Counted from the first letter of the stretch, positions 42,136 through 52,400 are shown. The stretch is DNA of 64,000 bases from Tissierellales bacterium (GCA_030146915.1 JASLAT010000034.1:186001-250000); one strand, 5' to 3'. A program made the numbers and translations. The notes: generated by a model not told the origin, from the letters alone.

Positions 42136-42915
42136 ATGAGAGAATTATTAGAAAAAACAAGAAAATTAAATAGAGCGATACAATCTTATGGAAGTGAAGA
42201 TGTTTCTTTTTCTGAATTAAGTGAAATATTAAGTGGTATATTAAAAGCAAATGTTTATATAGCTAGTAGAAGAGGAAAAATTTTAGGTTATGAGTTTGTT
42301 GATGGATTTGATTGTGAATTAGTAAATGAAAAGGTTATTAAAGATAGGATGTTTCCTGAGGAATATAATGAAAAGTTATTAAAAATAACAGAGACTAGTG
42401 AAAACATAGAAAATAAAGAGTATTGTGTATTTGCTCCTGAAGAGGATTGTTTACATCAATCAAAAATTTCTACCATTATACCTATAACTAGTGGAGGAAA
42501 TAGATTAGGTACTTTGATGATATCTAGATTTGATCAAAACTTCACTGAAGAAGATCTTATATTAGGAGAATATAGTGCAACTATAGTAGGTATGGAAATA
42601 TTAAGATCTAAGAGCAATGAAAAAGAAGAAGAAGCTAGGAAAAAATCAGTTGTTCAAATGGCAATAGGAACTTTATCATACTCAGAGCTTGAAGCTATGG
42701 AGCATATATTCAATGAATTAGATGGTGATGAGGGATTACTTGTTGCAAGTAAAATAGCGGATAGAGTTGGTATAACAAGATCTGTTATAGTTAATGCATT
42801 AAGAAAATTTGAAAGTGCAGGAGTTATTGAGTCAAGATCATTAGGGATGAAGGGAACACATATTAAAATATTAAATGATAAATTAATAGAAGGATTAAGA
42901 AAAGCAAGATCTTAA
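42136..42915 (+). CDS. codY: GTP- and branched-chain-amino-acid-sensing repressor CodY
   Basis: A 259-residue global regulator with an N-terminal GAF domain that binds isoleucine/valine (residues about 1-155) and a C-terminal winged helix with ASKIADRVGITRSVIVNALRKFE (about 203-225) and the wing RSLGMKGTHIKILN. It represses amino-acid uptake and biosynthesis when nutrients are rich. The ATG at 42136 follows atggaggtag; the upstream ATG at 42124 is part of that site. The promoter of rpsB starts 12 bp after its stop. No terminator is seen between topA and codY or after codY. Confidence 0.97.
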   Translation: MRELLEKTRKLNRAIQSYGSEDVSFSELSEILSGILKANVYIASRRGKILGYEFVDGFDCELVNEKVIKDRMFPEEYNEKLLKITETSENIENKEYCVFAPEEDCLHQSKISTIIPITSGGNRLGTLMISRFDQNFTEEDLILGEYSATIVGMEILRSKSNEKEEEARKKSVVQMAIGTLSYSELEAMEHIFNELDGDEGLLVASKIADRVGITRSVIVNALRKFESAGVIESRSLGMKGTHIKILNDKLIEGLRKARS

Positions 42916-42926
42916 TAAAAAAGTGT

Positions 42927-42954
42927 TTGCTATTATATCTGATTGTGTTATAAT
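42927..42954 (+). promoter_or_regulatory. Promoter of rpsB-tsf
   Basis: TTGCTA (42927-42932), 16-nt spacer, TATAAT (42949-42954). The predicted start near 42961 leaves a leader of about 97 nt. Confidence 0.7.
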
Positions 42955-42960
42955 AGTTAA

Positions 42961-43050
42961 GGTGATTACACACATCCTATGAAATTTAGAGAAGTGCCTT
43001 AGGGCCCTTTAAATTGAAGACTAGGATGGAGGAAAAAAAACTTGGAGGTG
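42961..43050 (+). promoter_or_regulatory. Structured leader of rpsB
   Basis: A long-range stem catccta (42973-42979) with taggatg (43022-43028) encloses an inner stem aattta (42983-42988) with taaatt (43010-43015) around a G/C-rich loop gtgccttagggccc. The right arm ends close to the ribosome site, as expected for translational control by S2. Binding of S2 is inference. Confidence 0.5.
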
Positions 43051-43057
43051 AATGGTA

Positions 43058-43801
43058 ATGTCAGTAATTTCAATGAAAAACTTATTGGAAGCAGGTGTTC
43101 ATTTCGGACATCAAACTAGAAGATGGGATCCTAAGATGGCTCCGTATATATTTACAGAGAGAAATGGGATTTACATTATTGACTTACAAAAAACAGTAGA
43201 AAAAGTAAATGAAGCTTATAACTTCATGAGAGAAGTATCAGAGGATGGTGGAGAAGTTTTATTCGTAGGTACGAAAAAACAAGCTCAAGAAGCTATCGAA
43301 ACAGAAGCTAAAAGATGTGGTATGCACTACGTAAACCAAAGATGGTTAGGTGGTATGCTTACAAATTATAAAACTATCAGAAAAAGAATTGATAGATTGC
43401 ATGAATTAGCTAAAATGGAAGAAGATGGAATCTTTGAAGTATTACCTAAATTTGAGGTAATGGAACTAAAAAGAGAAGAAGAAAAATTAGAAAAATTCCT
43501 AGGTGGGATTAAATATATGGATCGTCTTCCGGATGCTTTATTTGTGGTAGATCCTAGAAAAGAGAAAATAGCTGTAAGAGAAGCTCAAATTCTAGGCATA
43601 CCAGTTATAGCGATAGTAGATACTAATTGTGACCCAGATCCAATAGACTACGTTATACCAGGTAATGATGACGCTATTAGAGCTGTAAAACTACTTACTG
43701 AAACTATGGCTAATGCTGTATTAGAAGGTAAGCAAGGAGAGCAAATGGAAGCGGCTGAAGAAGTAGAAGACAATAAGCAAGAAGAAACTACAGAAGAGTA
43801 A
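43058..43801 (+). CDS. rpsB: 30S ribosomal protein S2
   Basis: A 247-residue S2: MKNLLEAGVHFGHQTRRWDPKM at the start (quoted in part: EAGVHFGHQTRRWDPKM), NQRWLGGMLTNYKTIRKRI, LPDALFVVDPRKE and PVIAIVDTNCDPD are all typical. The acidic tail (after about residue 228) is low-complexity. I chose the ATG at 43058 over that at 43052 because ggaggtg ends at 43050. It forms a unit with tsf, separated by a terminator that must be partly read through or bypassed. Confidence 0.97.
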   Translation: MSVISMKNLLEAGVHFGHQTRRWDPKMAPYIFTERNGIYIIDLQKTVEKVNEAYNFMREVSEDGGEVLFVGTKKQAQEAIETEAKRCGMHYVNQRWLGGMLTNYKTIRKRIDRLHELAKMEEDGIFEVLPKFEVMELKREEEKLEKFLGGIKYMDRLPDALFVVDPRKEKIAVREAQILGIPVIAIVDTNCDPDPIDYVIPGNDDAIRAVKLLTETMANAVLEGKQGEQMEAAEEVEDNKQEETTEE

Positions 43802-43811
43802 TAGAAATTTC

Positions 43812-43865
43812 AAGGGTAAGAGTAAAAAGTAAAGAAAATGCTTTTTTTGCTCTTACCTTTTTTAA
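43812..43865 (+). terminator. Terminator between rpsB and tsf
   Basis: A long hairpin: aagggtaagagtaaaaag (from 43812) pairs with ctttttttgctcttacctt (to about 43859), 11-nt loop, followed by tttttt. It probably sets a lower level of tsf and downstream genes than of rpsB. Confidence 0.8.
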
Positions 43866-43884
43866 GAATATAGGAGGAGATTAA

Positions 43885-44535
43885 ATGAGCTTTGGTGCAG
43901 CAGAAATAAAAGAATTAAGAGAAAAAACAGGAGCAGGAATGCTAGATTGTAGAAATGCTTTAAAGAAAACAGATGGTGACATAGAAAAAGCAGTAGATTT
44001 ATTAAGAGAAAAAGGACTTTCAACTGCAGCTAAAAAATCAAGCAGAGTTGCAGCAGAAGGTTTAGTAGAGTCTTATATACATGGTGGAAGAATTGGTGCA
44101 CTAGTAGAAGTTAACTCAGAAACAGATTATGTTGCTAAAAACGAAGAATTTATAAACTTTGTAAAAGATGTAGCTATGCAAGTTGCAGCTATTAATCCAA
44201 AATATGTTTCTAGAGATGATGTTCCAGAAGATGTTGTTGCAAGAGAGAGAGAAGTTTTAACACAACAAGTTATAAACTCAGGTAAGCCAGAACATATTGC
44301 AGAAAAAATAGTTAACGGAAGAATGGACAAATTTTATGAACAACATTGTCTATTAGAACAAAAATTTATAAAAGATTCAGATATGACTATACAAGACTTA
44401 TTAAATGAAAAAATAGCTAAAATCGGTGAGAATTTAGTTATAAGAAGATTTGAAAGGTTTGAAGTAGGCGAAGGTATAGATGTGGAGGAAGAAGATTTTG
44501 CTGCAGAAGTAGCGAAACAAATGTCTGGAAACTAA
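43885..44535 (+). CDS. tsf: Elongation factor Ts
   Basis: A 216-residue guanine-nucleotide exchange factor for EF-Tu. The UBA-like N-terminus AAEIKELREKTGAGMLDCRNAL is diagnostic; KKSSRVAAEGLVESYIH and VEVNSETDYVAKNEEF (the conserved core) follow, with the ADVxVREE-like C-terminal part. It is shorter than E. coli EF-Ts (283), as is usual for this clade. Ribosome site aggaggaga. pyrH follows behind a hairpin. Confidence 0.96.
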   Translation: MSFGAAEIKELREKTGAGMLDCRNALKKTDGDIEKAVDLLREKGLSTAAKKSSRVAAEGLVESYIHGGRIGALVEVNSETDYVAKNEEFINFVKDVAMQVAAINPKYVSRDDVPEDVVAREREVLTQQVINSGKPEHIAEKIVNGRMDKFYEQHCLLEQKFIKDSDMTIQDLLNEKIAKIGENLVIRRFERFEVGEGIDVEEEDFAAEVAKQMSGN

Positions 44536-44538
44536 GGT

Positions 44539-44575
44539 ATAAGGAGAACGTTCGTTCTCCTTATAATAATATTAT
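44539..44575 (+). terminator. Hairpin terminator after tsf
   Basis: An 11-bp perfect stem (44539-44549 with 44554-44564) with loop gttc. The tail is A/T-rich (ataataatatt) but not a clean T run, so read-through into pyrH-frr is likely. Confidence 0.6.
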
Positions 44576-44596
44576 TATACAAATGGGAGTGATTAT

Positions 44597-45310
44597 ATGG
44601 AGCCCATATTTAAGAGGATAGTCTTAAAGGTTAGTGGGGAAGCTTTAGCTGGAGATAAAAAAACAGGTATAGACACAAAAATGCTAAAAAATATAGCTAA
44701 AGAAATAAAAAAGGTACATAGTCTAGGTGTTCAAATATCTATAGTCGTAGGAGGAGGAAATTTCTGGAGAGGAAGAGACTCTGTAGATATAAATAGAACT
44801 ACTTCAGACTATATTGGCATGTTAGGAACTGTAATGAATGGATTAGCTTTAAGAGATACATTAAATAATTTGGGAGTAAAAACTAAGTTACAATCTGCCA
44901 TAGATTTAAGTCAAGTTGCTGAACACTATAGTCAAGAAAAAACTGTAGAATATTTAGAAAAAGGATATATTGTAATATTTTCCGCTGGATTAGGTAATCC
45001 TTATTTTTCTACTGATACAGCAGCAGCATTAAGAGCAGCAGAAATTGAAGCAGAGGTAATACTATCTGGTAAAACAGGTGTAGATGGGGTATATGATGCT
45101 GATCCAAATAAGGTTGCTAATGCTAAAAAATTTGAAGATCTAACCTATATGAAAGTATTAAACTTAGGTCTTGAGATTATGGATTCAACAGCAACTTCTC
45201 TTTGTATGGATAACTCTATTCCTTTACTAGTTTTTGGTATGGATAAACCTGAGAATATAGTTGATGTAATTTTAGGAAAGAAAATAGGAACGATAATAAG
45301 GGAGGAATAA
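44597..45310 (+). CDS. pyrH: Uridylate kinase
   Basis: A 237-residue UMP kinase of the amino-acid-kinase fold, forming UDP from UMP and ATP. The N-terminal VLKVSGEALAGDKKTGID, the glycine loop VVGGGNFWRGRD, and the nucleotide-site segment FSAGLGNPYFSTDTAAALRA (quoted in part) are present; LSGKTGVDGVYDADPNK follows. Ribosome site gggagtgat. frr starts 2 bp after its stop, the usual tsf-pyrH-frr order. Confidence 0.97.
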   Translation: MEPIFKRIVLKVSGEALAGDKKTGIDTKMLKNIAKEIKKVHSLGVQISIVVGGGNFWRGRDSVDINRTTSDYIGMLGTVMNGLALRDTLNNLGVKTKLQSAIDLSQVAEHYSQEKTVEYLEKGYIVIFSAGLGNPYFSTDTAAALRAAEIEAEVILSGKTGVDGVYDADPNKVANAKKFEDLTYMKVLNLGLEIMDSTATSLCMDNSIPLLVFGMDKPENIVDVILGKKIGTIIREE

Positions 45311-45312
45311 AT

Positions 45313-45870
45313 ATGTATTTAGATGCACATAAAGAAGCAGAAGATAAGATGGAAAGTGCTGTTTCTTCATTTAAGACAGAAATACAATCTGTAAGAGCTG
45401 GAAGAGCTACCCCTGCAATTTTAGATAAAGTTATGGTTGACTATTATGGACAGCCAACACCAATTCAACAAACAGCGAACATATCAGCACCAGAAGCAAG
45501 AATGTTATTAATTCAGCCATGGGATGCTAATTTAATACCAGAGATAGAGAAAGCAATATTGCAATCTGATTTAGGTTTAAATCCTTCAAATGATGGAAAA
45601 GTTATAAGGATATCTATACCAGCTTTAACTGAAGAGAGAAGAAAAGATTTAGTTAAGCTTGTTGGTAAAGATACAGAAAATGCAAAAGTTGCTATAAGAA
45701 ATATTCGTAGAGATCAAATAGATATTTTAAAGAAACAAGAAAAAGATAAAGAAATTAGTGAAGATGAGTTAAGGAAAGCAGAAGACAAAATGCAAGAAAT
45801 AACTGATAAATTTATAGCAGAAGTTGACAAAATAGCTGAGCAAAAAGAATCAGAGCTAATGGAAATATAG
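45313..45870 (+). CDS. frr: Ribosome recycling factor
   Basis: A 185-residue factor that splits post-termination ribosomes with EF-G. VRAGRATPAILDKVMVDYYG and IRISIPALTEERRKDLVKL (quoted in part: SIPALTEERRK) are diagnostic; the two long helices of the tRNA-like body are visible as heptad-like stretches. Ribosome site gggagga overlaps the pyrH stop. A terminator follows. Confidence 0.97.
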   Translation: MYLDAHKEAEDKMESAVSSFKTEIQSVRAGRATPAILDKVMVDYYGQPTPIQQTANISAPEARMLLIQPWDANLIPEIEKAILQSDLGLNPSNDGKVIRISIPALTEERRKDLVKLVGKDTENAKVAIRNIRRDQIDILKKQEKDKEISEDELRKAEDKMQEITDKFIAEVDKIAEQKESELMEI

Positions 45871-45873
45871 TAC

Positions 45874-45903
45874 AAACCCTTCATACTCATGAAGGGTTTT
45901 TTA
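45874..45903 (+). terminator. Terminator after frr
   Basis: An 11-bp perfect stem (aaacccttcat, 45874-45884, with atgaagggttt, 45889-45899), loop actc, followed by a T run. The uppS start codon lies about 20 nt beyond, so this may lower rather than block uppS-cdsA-rseP expression. Confidence 0.87.
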
Positions 45904-45924
45904 ATAGAAAGGTGTGCTTTAATA

Positions 45925-46650
45925 GTGATGATAGAAGAAAAAATAAAGAAAAAACCGGTTCCTAATCACGTAGCAGTTATAATGGATGGTAATGGTAGAT
46001 GGGCTAAGAAAAGGGGTATGGATAGAACTAAAGGACATAAGGAAGGAATGAAGCGTGTTATTGAAATTGTAGAATCATCCGTTAAGATAGGTGTTCAATC
46101 ACTAACTTTATTTGCTTTTTCTACAGAGAATTGGAAGAGACCTAAAGATGAGGTTTCAGCGTTAATGAATCTTTTGGTTATATTTGTTCAAAAAGAATTA
46201 GCTAGGTTGAACAAAAATAATGTTAAGTTAATAATTTTAGGAAATATAGAAAAATTACCTAAAATATCTCAACAAGCTGTTAAAAAAGCTATAAATACAA
46301 CCGAAAATAATGATGGAATGATTTTAAATATAGCATTAAATTATGGTGGACAAGATGAAATTGTAAGAGCTTCTAAACTTATAGCTAAAGATTTTAAAGA
46401 AGGAAATATTAGTTTAGATAATTTAGATGAGAAAGCATTTTACAATTATCTTTATACAAAAGGTCAGATGGAAGTTGATCTAGTAATAAGGCCTAGTGGA
46501 GAGTTAAGAATAAGTAACTTTATGCTTTACCAAATAGCCTATGCAGAATTTTACTTTTCCAACGTACTTTGGCCAGACTTTACAGAAAAAGAATATTTTA
46601 AAGCTATTTTAGATTATCAAGATAGAAATAGGCGATTTGGAGGTATATAA
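45925..46650 (+). CDS. uppS: Undecaprenyl diphosphate synthase
   Basis: A cis-prenyltransferase of about 241 residues making the C55 lipid carrier for cell-wall synthesis. The diphosphate-binding segment VAVIMDGNGRWAKKRGMDRT, the FAFSTENWKRP motif and VIRPSGELRISNFMLYQIAYAE (a variant of the usual RTSGE-RLSNF) with VLWPDF are present. The start is uncertain: GTG 45925 has aaaggtg 10 nt upstream and ATG 45928 is the alternative; an ATG at 45889 lies in the terminator stem and is rejected. cdsA follows directly. Confidence 0.94.
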   Translation: MMIEEKIKKKPVPNHVAVIMDGNGRWAKKRGMDRTKGHKEGMKRVIEIVESSVKIGVQSLTLFAFSTENWKRPKDEVSALMNLLVIFVQKELARLNKNNVKLIILGNIEKLPKISQQAVKKAINTTENNDGMILNIALNYGGQDEIVRASKLIAKDFKEGNISLDNLDEKAFYNYLYTKGQMEVDLVIRPSGELRISNFMLYQIAYAEFYFSNVLWPDFTEKEYFKAILDYQDRNRRFGGI

Positions 46651-47415
46651 ATGAGTGATTTAAAAACTAGACTTATAAGTGGTGCTTTTGGATTAATAAC
46701 ACTAATACTTATAGTAAGTTGGGGAGGTATTGCATTAAACCTATCTGTATTGTTATTATCTATAATCGGAATATATGAGTATAGTAAATCCTTGAAGAAG
46801 TTAAATTTGAATGTATTAAATATATTAGCATATGTATATTTGATTATTATGTATTTAATAGGAGATAGTAACAGTGGTTTATTACTTTTACTACTAGTAT
46901 ATATACTTTTACTCTCTCTATTGATAGGGAGATATAGTCTTGAAGATATAGCTGTTACACTCATAGGAATTATATATATTGGTGGTATGTTATCCTATAT
47001 ACCAAGACTTTCTGGTAATTTAAATATATGGTTAATATTTATTATAGCTTTTGGTACGGATACATTTGCATATTTTGGAGGAAATATTTTTGGTAAAAAC
47101 AAATTATGTCCAAAAATAAGTCCAAATAAAACCATTGAGGGTTTCATTTCAGGAATATTAGGAAGCTTAATACTTACTGTCTTATTTGCTCTTAAATTTA
47201 ATCCAAATCGTATATACTTATATATACCATTATCTATTTTAGCAGCAATACTTTCACAAGCAGGAGATTTAGTAGCTTCTAGTATAAAGAGATATACAGG
47301 TATAAAAGATTATGGAAAATTAATTCCCGGGCATGGAGGAGTTTTAGACAGATTTGATAGTATTATCTTTATAAGTCCTGTGGTATATTACTATATTACT
47401 ATGTTTATAAAATAG
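46651..47415 (+). CDS. cdsA: Phosphatidate cytidylyltransferase
   Basis: A 254-residue integral membrane enzyme making CDP-diacylglycerol from phosphatidate and CTP. Six to eight hydrophobic segments cover the protein. The signature region near the C-terminus is GHGGVLDRFDSIIF, preceded by SPNKTIEGFISG and GTDTFAYFGGNIFGK. The ATG is immediately after the uppS stop. It feeds PgsA (encoded at the end of this window). dxr, usually the next gene, is missing; rseP follows after 11 bp. Confidence 0.96.
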   Translation: MSDLKTRLISGAFGLITLILIVSWGGIALNLSVLLLSIIGIYEYSKSLKKLNLNVLNILAYVYLIIMYLIGDSNSGLLLLLLVYILLLSLLIGRYSLEDIAVTLIGIIYIGGMLSYIPRLSGNLNIWLIFIIAFGTDTFAYFGGNIFGKNKLCPKISPNKTIEGFISGILGSLILTVLFALKFNPNRIYLYIPLSILAAILSQAGDLVASSIKRYTGIKDYGKLIPGHGGVLDRFDSIIFISPVVYYYITMFIK

Positions 47416-47426
47416 GAGGTGAAAAT

Positions 47427-48440
47427 TTGCTTACTAGTATATCGGCAATATTAATTTTTATGGTAGTAGTATTAATACATGAATTAGGACATTTTTTAAT
47501 GGCTAAATTTGTTGGAATAAAAGTTAATGAGTTTTCAATAGGAATGGGGCCTCAATTGTGGCAAAAACAAGGAAAAGAAACAAAGTATAGTTTAAGAATG
47601 ATACCCATGGGGGGTTATATTAGTATGGAGGGTGAAGATGAAGATTCATATGAAGAGGGAAGCTTTAATAATGCACCGACGCTATCTAAAATAGCAGTAA
47701 TAGCATCTGGACCATTGATGAACTTTTTTCTCGCTTTTCTTGTTATGGTAGTTGTTTTAATAGGTATAGGAACTCCAAATACTTATATAAGTGAAATTAT
47801 TCCAGATAGTCCCGCATATTACTCTGAATTAAAAGAGGGAGATAAAATAAATAAGATAAATGATGTAAAAATAGAGTCTTGGGAAAGCATTGTAAAGGAG
47901 ATAGGAGATACAAACCTAGGAGAAGAAGTATTATTAAGTATTACCAGAAATGATATTAACTTAGATGTAAATATAAAACCAACTAAAGTTGAGGATCAAG
48001 TTATAATTGGAATTATACCAGCAAGAGATAGATCAATATTCAAAGCAGTAACAAATGGATTTTTAACAACTAAAGGTTATATATATTCTATGTTTGAATT
48101 TGTAAAATTAGTTTTAACTGGGAAGATTACTTCTAACCATATTTCCGGACCAGTAGGAGTGGTAAGTCAAATAGGCGCAGCAGCTCAGATGGGGATTTAT
48201 AATGTATTAATTTTATTAGCATTTATTTCAGTAAATTTAGGTTTTTTTAATTTACTGCCAATTCCAGCTTTAGATGGTGGAAGAATAGTTTTTTTAATTA
48301 TAGAATTAATAAGGGGTAAATCTATGGATCCAAATAAGGAAGGGTTTATACATTTTATAGGATTTGCCTTATTGATAGTTTTAATGATATTTGTAACTTA
48401 TAAAGATGTTATTAGTTTGATAAAAAGGAGATTCATATGA
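47427..48440 (+). CDS. rseP: RIP metalloprotease RseP/RasP
   Basis: A 337-residue site-2-protease-type intramembrane protease that clips membrane-anchored anti-sigma factors and signal peptide remnants. The zinc motif HELGHFLMAKF is near residue 15 and the second metal-ligand motif NLLPIPALDGGR near 275; one PDZ domain lies between (about 115-195), and about four membrane segments are visible. Translation starts at TTG 47427 after aggaggtg. It overlaps ispG by 4 bp (ATGA). Which anti-sigma factor it cuts is unknown here. Confidence 0.95.
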   Translation: MLTSISAILIFMVVVLIHELGHFLMAKFVGIKVNEFSIGMGPQLWQKQGKETKYSLRMIPMGGYISMEGEDEDSYEEGSFNNAPTLSKIAVIASGPLMNFFLAFLVMVVVLIGIGTPNTYISEIIPDSPAYYSELKEGDKINKINDVKIESWESIVKEIGDTNLGEEVLLSITRNDINLDVNIKPTKVEDQVIIGIIPARDRSIFKAVTNGFLTTKGYIYSMFEFVKLVLTGKITSNHISGPVGVVSQIGAAAQMGIYNVLILLAFISVNLGFFNLLPIPALDGGRIVFLIIELIRGKSMDPNKEGFIHFIGFALLIVLMIFVTYKDVISLIKRRFI

Positions 48441-49480
48441 AAAAGACAAAAGTTATTGATGTAGGTGGAATAAAAATAGGTGGAGATAACCCTATAGTAA
48501 TTCAATCTATGACCAATACTGATACTAAAAATATAGATGAGACAGTTAATCAAATTAAAGATTTAAAAAAAGCTGGTTGTCAAATAGTTAGGATGGCTAT
48601 AACAGATCAAGAGGATGCAAGATCTATTTTAGCTATAAAAGATAAAGTTAAGATACCTTTAATAGCAGATGTTCAATATGACTACAAACTTGCTTTAGCT
48701 TCAATAGAAAATGGAATAGATGCTTTAAGAATTAATCCTGGAAATATAGGGTCTAGGGATAAAGTAGAGAAGGTTGTTAGTGCATGTAAGGATAAACAAA
48801 TCCCTATTAGAATAGGTGTAAATTCAGGATCCATAAAAAGGGAATTTTTAAATAAATATGGTGGAGTAAATGAAGACTCTATGGTGTATAGTGCATTGGA
48901 ACAAGTTGAGATACTAGAGTCTATGGGATTTTATGACATAAAAATTTCTATGAAAGCTAGCAATGTAGATTTAAATGTAAAAGCTAATAAAAAGTTAGCT
49001 AGTATGGTTAATTACCCAATACATTTAGGAGTCACAGAATCTGGACCTATAGAAAAGGGTAGTATAAAATCTTCAGTAGGGCTTGGTATTCTATTATATG
49101 ATGGCATAGGAGATACAATTAGAGTTTCTTTAACTGGTGATCCAGTTAGAGAAATATTTGTAGCTAAAGAAATTTTAAGGTCTCTAGGTTTATATAATAA
49201 GGGTATAGATTTAATTTCTTGTCCTACATGTGCTAGAACAAAAATAGATTTAATAGGTATGGTGAATGAAGCAGAGCGTAGATTAGAGCACATTGATAAA
49301 CATATTCAAGTTGCAATTATGGGCTGTCCAGTTAATGGACCTGGAGAAGCTAAAGAAGCTGATATAGGTATAGCTGGCGCCGATGGCGAGGGAATAATAT
49401 TTAAAAAAGGAAAAGTTATTAAGAGGGTAGAAGAAGATAAGTTAATAGATGAACTCATTAAAGAAATAGAAAGTTTATAG
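48437..49480 (+). CDS. ispG: 4-hydroxy-3-methylbut-2-en-1-yl diphosphate synthase
   Basis: A 347-residue [4Fe-4S] enzyme of the MEP isoprenoid pathway. The TIM-barrel start GGDNPIVIQSMTNTDT, RINPGNIG, GVNSGSIKREFL and the C-terminal cluster Cys in SCPTCARTKID and GCPVNGPGEAKEADIG are all present. It is coupled to rseP (ATGA). The second MEP gene of the standard block, dxr, is absent from between cdsA and rseP, so DXP reductoisomerase must be encoded elsewhere. polC follows after 14 bp. Confidence 0.97.
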   Translation: MKKTKVIDVGGIKIGGDNPIVIQSMTNTDTKNIDETVNQIKDLKKAGCQIVRMAITDQEDARSILAIKDKVKIPLIADVQYDYKLALASIENGIDALRINPGNIGSRDKVEKVVSACKDKQIPIRIGVNSGSIKREFLNKYGGVNEDSMVYSALEQVEILESMGFYDIKISMKASNVDLNVKANKKLASMVNYPIHLGVTESGPIEKGSIKSSVGLGILLYDGIGDTIRVSLTGDPVREIFVAKEILRSLGLYNKGIDLISCPTCARTKIDLIGMVNEAERRLEHIDKHIQVAIMGCPVNGPGEAKEADIGIAGADGEGIIFKKGKVIKRVEEDKLIDELIKEIESL

Positions 49481-49494
49481 TCTGGAGAGATATA

Positions 49495-52400
49495 ATGAAA
49501 AGTATAAGATTAGATATAGACCTTAATGAAATACCAAGACACCTAGCAGACTTAAAATTAATAGATGCGGAATATATTTGTTCTGAAGACTTCTTAAATA
49601 TAAGCTTTAAAACGGATGAACTTTTAAATTATCAAGATATAAAATATCTTGATAATTTATTTAAGGAGAACATTAAATTTACAAATGTTAAAGTCTGTAT
49701 AGATTGTAGTACTTTTAAAGATAAAGAGAAAATACTATTTTCTCATAAGAACAATATTATAAGTTATATATCTAAAAATCTAGAGTCAAGTAAAGCGTGG
49801 ATTGACGAATTAGAAATTGAAATTTTGGAAGATACAGTAATTTTATTGCCGCCTAATAAAACAGCATATTATATGATAAATAGAAATGGGCTTATGAAAA
49901 ACATTGAAAAGTTGGTAATAGATAGATTTAATATAAGTTGTAAGGTGCTAACTTCAGATAAAAATATAAAAGAAGAGGCAAATTTTTTAGAGACTAAGAA
50001 AAAAGAGGCAATTGAAATAGCTAGTAAGGCTTTGCTTGAAAAGCCAAGCATTAAAAAAGATAAAAAAGATATGGTAAGTAAAAATTATAAATATGGTAGA
50101 GCGGTTAAAGGAGATAATATACCGGTTAAAGATATCAATTTAAATGTAGGACATGCGACTATAGAAGGTTATGTATTTGATGTTAACACTATGGATATTA
50201 GGAACAACAGGACTATCGTTAGTTTTAATCTTACAGATTTAGAAGACTCTATAGAGGTAAAATCTTTTATGAAAAAAGAAGATTCAGAGGAATTTTTAAT
50301 GAACGTATCTGAGGATAGTTATGTTAGATTATCCGGTAATGTAAATTATGATGATTTTTCCAAAGGAATAGTTGTAATGATGAACGCTTTAGAACTTTTA
50401 GAAGCAGAAGTTAGAGAGGATAATCATTCTGAAAAAAGAGTGGAGCTACACCTTCATACAAAGATGAGTTCTATGGATGGTATAGTAGAATTAGATAAAT
50501 TGATAGACTTAGCTGAAAAATGGGGACATAAAGCTTTAGCTATAACCGATCATGGTGTAGTTCAGGCTTTTCCCCAAGCTATGAATTTAGAGAAAAAATC
50601 AGATGTTAAGATAATTTATGGTATGGAAGGATATTTAGTAGATGATGAAAAGGATATATTAACAAATTATAAGTCTAAAAAATCTTCTTTTGTAATATTT
50701 GATATAGAGACAACAGGACTTTCAGCTAAAAATGACAGAATAACAGAAATTGGTGCTTTAAAAGTGGTTGATGGTGAAGTGATGGATGAGTTTTCTCAAT
50801 TAGTTAACCCTAAAAGACCTATACCTGAATTTATAACCAACTTAACAGGTATTACTGATGAAATGGTAAAGGATAAACCTACCATAGATATTGTTATTAA
50901 AGATTTTGAAAACTTTATATCTGATAGTATACTAGTAGCCCATAATGCTAACTTTGATATAGGGTTTATTCGTGAGAACTTATCTAAAATAGGCAAAGAA
51001 TTAGATGCTCCCGTTATAGATACACTAGAATTAGCAAGATCAGTTTTTCCAAGACTTAAAAATCATAAATTAGATACTCTAGCAAAACATTTAAGTGTTT
51101 CATTAGATAATCATCATAGGGCAGTAGATGATGCTAAAGCAACTACAGAGATATTCTTAAAGATACTAGAATTAACTAATATTAAAGGTTTAGAAGATAT
51201 TGAAACTATAAACAGGCTATCTCAAGAAAATGACTCAGTAAAAGATAGACCGTATCATATAGTTCTTTTAGCACAAAATTTAAAAGGTTTAAAAAATTTA
51301 TATAAGTTAGTTTCTATATCACATATGGATTATTTTTACAGACAGCCAAGAATACCGAAGTCTATTTTGAAAAAATATAGAGAGGGTTTATTGATTGGTA
51401 GTGCTTGCAGTCAAGGAGAGCTTTACCAAGCTATTTTAAGTAATAAAAGTAAGGGAGAGATAGAGAGCATAGCAAAATTTTATGACTATTTAGAAATACA
51501 GCCTGTAAATAACAATAAATTTTTAATTGATAATGGGGTTGTAAAGGATGAAATTCAGCTTAAAAATATAAATAAACAAATTTTAGCACTGGGAGATAAG
51601 TTTAATAAGTTAGTTGTTGCTACAGGGGATGTTCACTTTTTAAATCCAGAAGATGAAGTTTATAGAAGAATTCTTATGGCAGGTCAAGGATTTAGAGATG
51701 CTGATAACCAACCTCCTCTTTACTTTAAAACTACAGAAGAGATGTTGGATGAATTTGCTTATTTAGGATCTAGAGCTGAAGAGGTGGTAATATCAAACAC
51801 GAATAAAATTAATGATTTAATAGAAGATATAAAACCAATACCTGATGGTACTTTTCCACCTGTAATAGAAGGGTCAGAAAAAGAATTAAAAGATATAACT
51901 TATAATAAAGCCTATGAACTTTATGGTAAACCACTACCAGAGATAGTAGAAAAAAGGTTAAATAGAGAACTGGGTTCTATAATAGAGAATGGATATGCAG
52001 TCATGTATATTATCTCTCAAAAATTAGTTTGGCAATCATTAGAAGATGGTTACCTTGTAGGATCTAGAGGATCAGTTGGATCATCATTTGTCGCAACTAT
52101 GAGTGGGATAACTGAGATTAATCCATTATCTCCTCACTATTTATGTCCAAGCTGTAAGTTTAGTGAGTTTTTTACAAATGGTGAAATTGCATCCGGAGCA
52201 GATTTGCCGGATAAAAACTGTCCAGTATGTGGAGAAATTCTTATAAAAGATGGACATGATATACCTTTTGAAGTATTCTTAGGGTTTGATGGTGATAAAG
52301 AGCCCGATATAGACCTAAACTTTGCTGGAGAGTATCAGCCTATAGCACATAAAAATACTGAAAAACTTTTTGGTGAAGATTATGTTTTTAGAGCAGGAAC

